Assembly: GCA_947630715.1 (NCBI GenBank)
Contig: CANRIP010000004.1
Span: 1 to 64,000, forward strand
DNA: 64,000 nucleotides
From: an uncultured Acetatifactor sp.
GTDB lineage: Bacteria > Bacillota > Clostridia > Lachnospirales > Lachnospiraceae
Direction of reading: 5' to 3'
Each line of letters opens with the position of its first letter. Within the stretch, counting starts at the first letter, position 1. Below the pieces are notes generated by a model. That model was not told where the DNA came from. It saw only the letters and a program-made list of their open reading frames with translations, and searched no databases. Of the stretch, positions 62,387 to 64,000 are shown in pieces. The translations under genes and the position numbers were made by a program.

Positions 62387-63850
62387 ATGGCAGAAAAAAA
62401 GGTGGAAGGCGCGAAGGTGAAACTGGATAATCTGGTGCAGCAGATTACGCCTATGGATGTGGATTTCGCCCAGTGGTACACGGACGTTGTGAGGAAGGCG
62501 GAGCTGGTCGGGTATACCTCCGTGAAGGGATGTATGGTGATGAAACCGGCCGGTTTTGCCATATGGGAGCTGATCCGGAACCAGTTGGATGAAAGGTTCA
62601 AGGAAACGGGAGTGCAGAACGTTTATCTGCCTATGTTTATCCCGGAATCCCTGCTTCAGAAGGAAAAGGATCATGTGGAGGGGTTTGCTCCCGAAGTGGC
62701 CTGGGTGACGCACGGCGGACTGGCGCCGCTTCCGGAAAGGCTCTGCGTCCGGCCTACCTCCGAGACCCTGTTTTGCGATTTTTATAAAAACGACATCCAT
62801 TCCTACCGGGATCTTCCCAGGGTATATAATCAGTGGTGCTCCGTGGTGCGGTGGGAAAAGGAAACCAGGCCGTTTCTGCGCTCCAGGGAATTTCTCTGGC
62901 AGGAGGGGCATACCGCTCATGCCACCGCCCAAGAGGCGGAGGAACGCACCATTCAGATGCTGAATCTTTATGCGGATTTTTTGGAGGAAGTGCTGGCAAT
63001 CCCGGTGATCAGAGGCCGCAAGACCGAGCGGGAAAAATTTGCGGGGGCCATGTCCACTTATACCATCGAGGCCTTAATGCACGACGGCAAGGCGTTGCAG
63101 TCCGGCACCAGCCATAATTTCGGGGACGGGTTTGCCAGGGCCTTTGACATTAAATTTGCCGACAAGGATAACACTCTGAAGTATGTTTACCAGACCTCCT
63201 GGGGAATGACCACCCGGCTGATCGGCGCGATTATCATGGTTCACGGGGACAACGAAGGGCTGGTGCTGCCTCCGAAGGCGGCTCCCGTTCAGGTGTGCGT
63301 GATTCCCATCCGGCAGCAGAATCCGGGCATACTGGACAAGGCCTACGAAATCCGGGATCGTTTGCAGAAGGTTTGCAGAGTGAAGGTGGATGACACGGAC
63401 AAGACTCCGGGATGGAAATTTGCGGAGGCGGAAATGAGAGGATACCCTCTGCGGGTGGAGATCGGCCCCAAGGATCTGGAGGCGGGAAAGTGTGTGCTTT
63501 GCCGCAGAGATACCAGGGAAAAAACGGAAGTGTCCCTGGACGAGCTGGAGAGCAGGGTGACGGAGCTTTTGGACAGGATTCAGAAACAGATGCTGGAGAG
63601 GGCGAGAGCCCACAGGGACAGCCACACCTATTGCGCCGTGAATATGGAGGAATTGGAAACCATCTTTGCGGAAAAGGCGGGCTTTGTGAAAGCCATGTGG
63701 TGCGGAGATGCGGCGTGTGAGGAACAGATCAAGGAGAAGCTCAGCGTCACCAGCCGCTGCATCCCCTTCCAGCAGGAGCATATCGCCGATACCTGCGTCT
63801 GCTGCGGAAAACCTGCGAAAACGATGGTTTACTGGGGAAAGGCGTACTGA
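62387..63850 (+). CDS. proS: Prolyl-tRNA synthetase, short (ProS type 3) form, 487 aa
   Basis: Charges tRNA-Pro. Class II core with [24 protein letters not shown] and [11 protein letters not shown], an anticodon-binding domain, and the zinc-site-like C-terminal domain ending WGKAY. It lacks the inserted editing domain of the long bacterial form, so it is the archaeal/eukaryotic-like type. ATG 62387 has GAGG 5 bases upstream; the frame extends back into the T-box. Controlled by the T-box. Confidence 0.96.
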   Translation: MAEKKVEGAKVKLDNLVQQITPMDVDFAQWYTDVVRKAELVGYTSVKGCMVMKPAGFAIWELIRNQLDERFKETGVQNVYLPMFIPESLLQKEKDHVEGFAPEVAWVTHGGLAPLPERLCVRPTSETLFCDFYKNDIHSYRDLPRVYNQWCSVVRWEKETRPFLRSREFLWQEGHTAHATAQEAEERTIQMLNLYADFLEEVLAIPVIRGRKTEREKFAGAMSTYTIEALMHDGKALQSGTSHNFGDGFARAFDIKFADKDNTLKYVYQTSWGMTTRLIGAIIMVHGDNEGLVLPPKAAPVQVCVIPIRQQNPGILDKAYEIRDRLQKVCRVKVDDTDKTPGWKFAEAEMRGYPLRVEIGPKDLEAGKCVLCRRDTREKTEVSLDELESRVTELLDRIQKQMLERARAHRDSHTYCAVNMEELETIFAEKAGFVKAMWCGDAACEEQIKEKLSVTSRCIPFQQEHIADTCVCCGKPAKTMVYWGKAY

Positions 63851-63918
63851 TTGCGGGCCGGCTTTGGGCCGGCCGCCCTTTGTGCCAAAATCGCCCCGGT
63901 GGGTAAAAGGAATCGTTT

Positions 63919-64000
63919 ATGAATTATATTGTATTGGATTTGGAGTGGAATCAGAGCGCCGACGGACACGGGGAGAAACCCGGGATTCCCTTTGAAATTA
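63919..64000 (+). CDS. Exonuclease domain protein, 5' end only (cut by window edge)
   Basis: Starts MNYIVLDLEWNQ, the DEDDh exonuclease opening (first Asp and Glu in LDLEW), with AAAAGGAATCG before the ATG. Only 27 codons are in the window. The GC-rich hairpin-like stretch just after proS (63850-63890) is a weak terminator at best. Confidence 0.75.
   Translation, partial: MNYIVLDLEWNQSADGHGEKPGIPFEI

Noticed and set aside
1..64000. tRNA or rRNA genes
   Set aside because: I saw no T-loop/anticodon patterns or rRNA segments, though a covariance-model scan would be decisive.

Overview
The window looks like chromosomal DNA of a motile Gram-positive anaerobe of the Clostridia, most probably family Lachnospiraceae; the genus cannot be fixed from the sequence. 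Supporting this are AGGAGG-type ribosome binding sites, TTG and GTG starts, a proline T-box ahead of a short-type ProS, BlaI/BlaR1, LytTR and GHKL regulators, the ClpC adaptor MecA, a flagellin with a sigma-28 promoter, and many intracellular plant-polysaccharide hydrolases. I found no tRNA, rRNA, CRISPR array or intact mobile element.

Layout. 0-5.5 kb is a visibly AT-richer stretch with a Fic protein, a decayed isoprenylcysteine methyltransferase gene, a nitrilase-family amidohydrolase, a small membrane-anchored protein and a BlaI/BlaR1 sensor-repressor pair whose promoter carries two operator-like dyads. 5.5-8.1 kb is a sulfur unit: LysR regulator, a 51-bp inverted repeat, an unannotated 41-codon cysteine-rich leader ORF, and metY. 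8.1-12 kb holds an ABC exporter and two XRE regulators. 12.2-18.7 kb is an Agr-like LytTR/GHKL two-component system followed, after a candidate LytTR operator, by a lipoprotein, three different membrane proteins and an ABC ATPase. A scar follows (response-regulator 3' fragment fused to an IS3 transposase fragment).

19-28 kb: GH51 arabinofuranosidase; tRNA modification genes tcdA and a rhodanese-TtcA fusion; a 24-bp tandem repeat array just upstream of a promoter and of a cytoplasmic ParB-like/BMP fusion; a phosphoesterase; and a GH2 beta-glucuronidase-like enzyme that overlaps convergent carB by 34 bp. 31-42 kb: acyltransferase, GH43 lipoprotein, two tandem GH3 enzymes with permuted domain order, a CapA-like lipoprotein and a ferredoxin-type aldo/keto reductase. 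With GH51 and GH2 these form a hemicellulose/arabinan/glucuronide-degrading set without an adjacent transporter.

42-46 kb: flagellin with a sigma-28 promoter and a long structured leader, followed by a GT2 glycosyltransferase likely to modify flagellin. 46-54 kb: galK, a phosphoesterase, a 34-aa membrane peptide, a VanW protein, an AIR-synthase-like protein, and an Lrp-aminotransferase-TrmL operon. 54-58 kb: an Hpt protein, a FapA-like protein with about ten N-terminal 25-residue repeats, and an HD-GYP response regulator, probably a c-di-GMP or motility signalling unit. 58-64 kb: NadR, MecA, a Y-family polymerase with its YolD-like partner, T-box-proS, and the start of an exonuclease gene cut by the window edge.

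Most worth a second look: the cysteine-rich leader at metY, the ParB-like/BMP fusion with its palindromic repeat array, the LytTR-controlled multi-permease ABC locus, and the Hpt/repeat-FapA/HD-GYP cluster.
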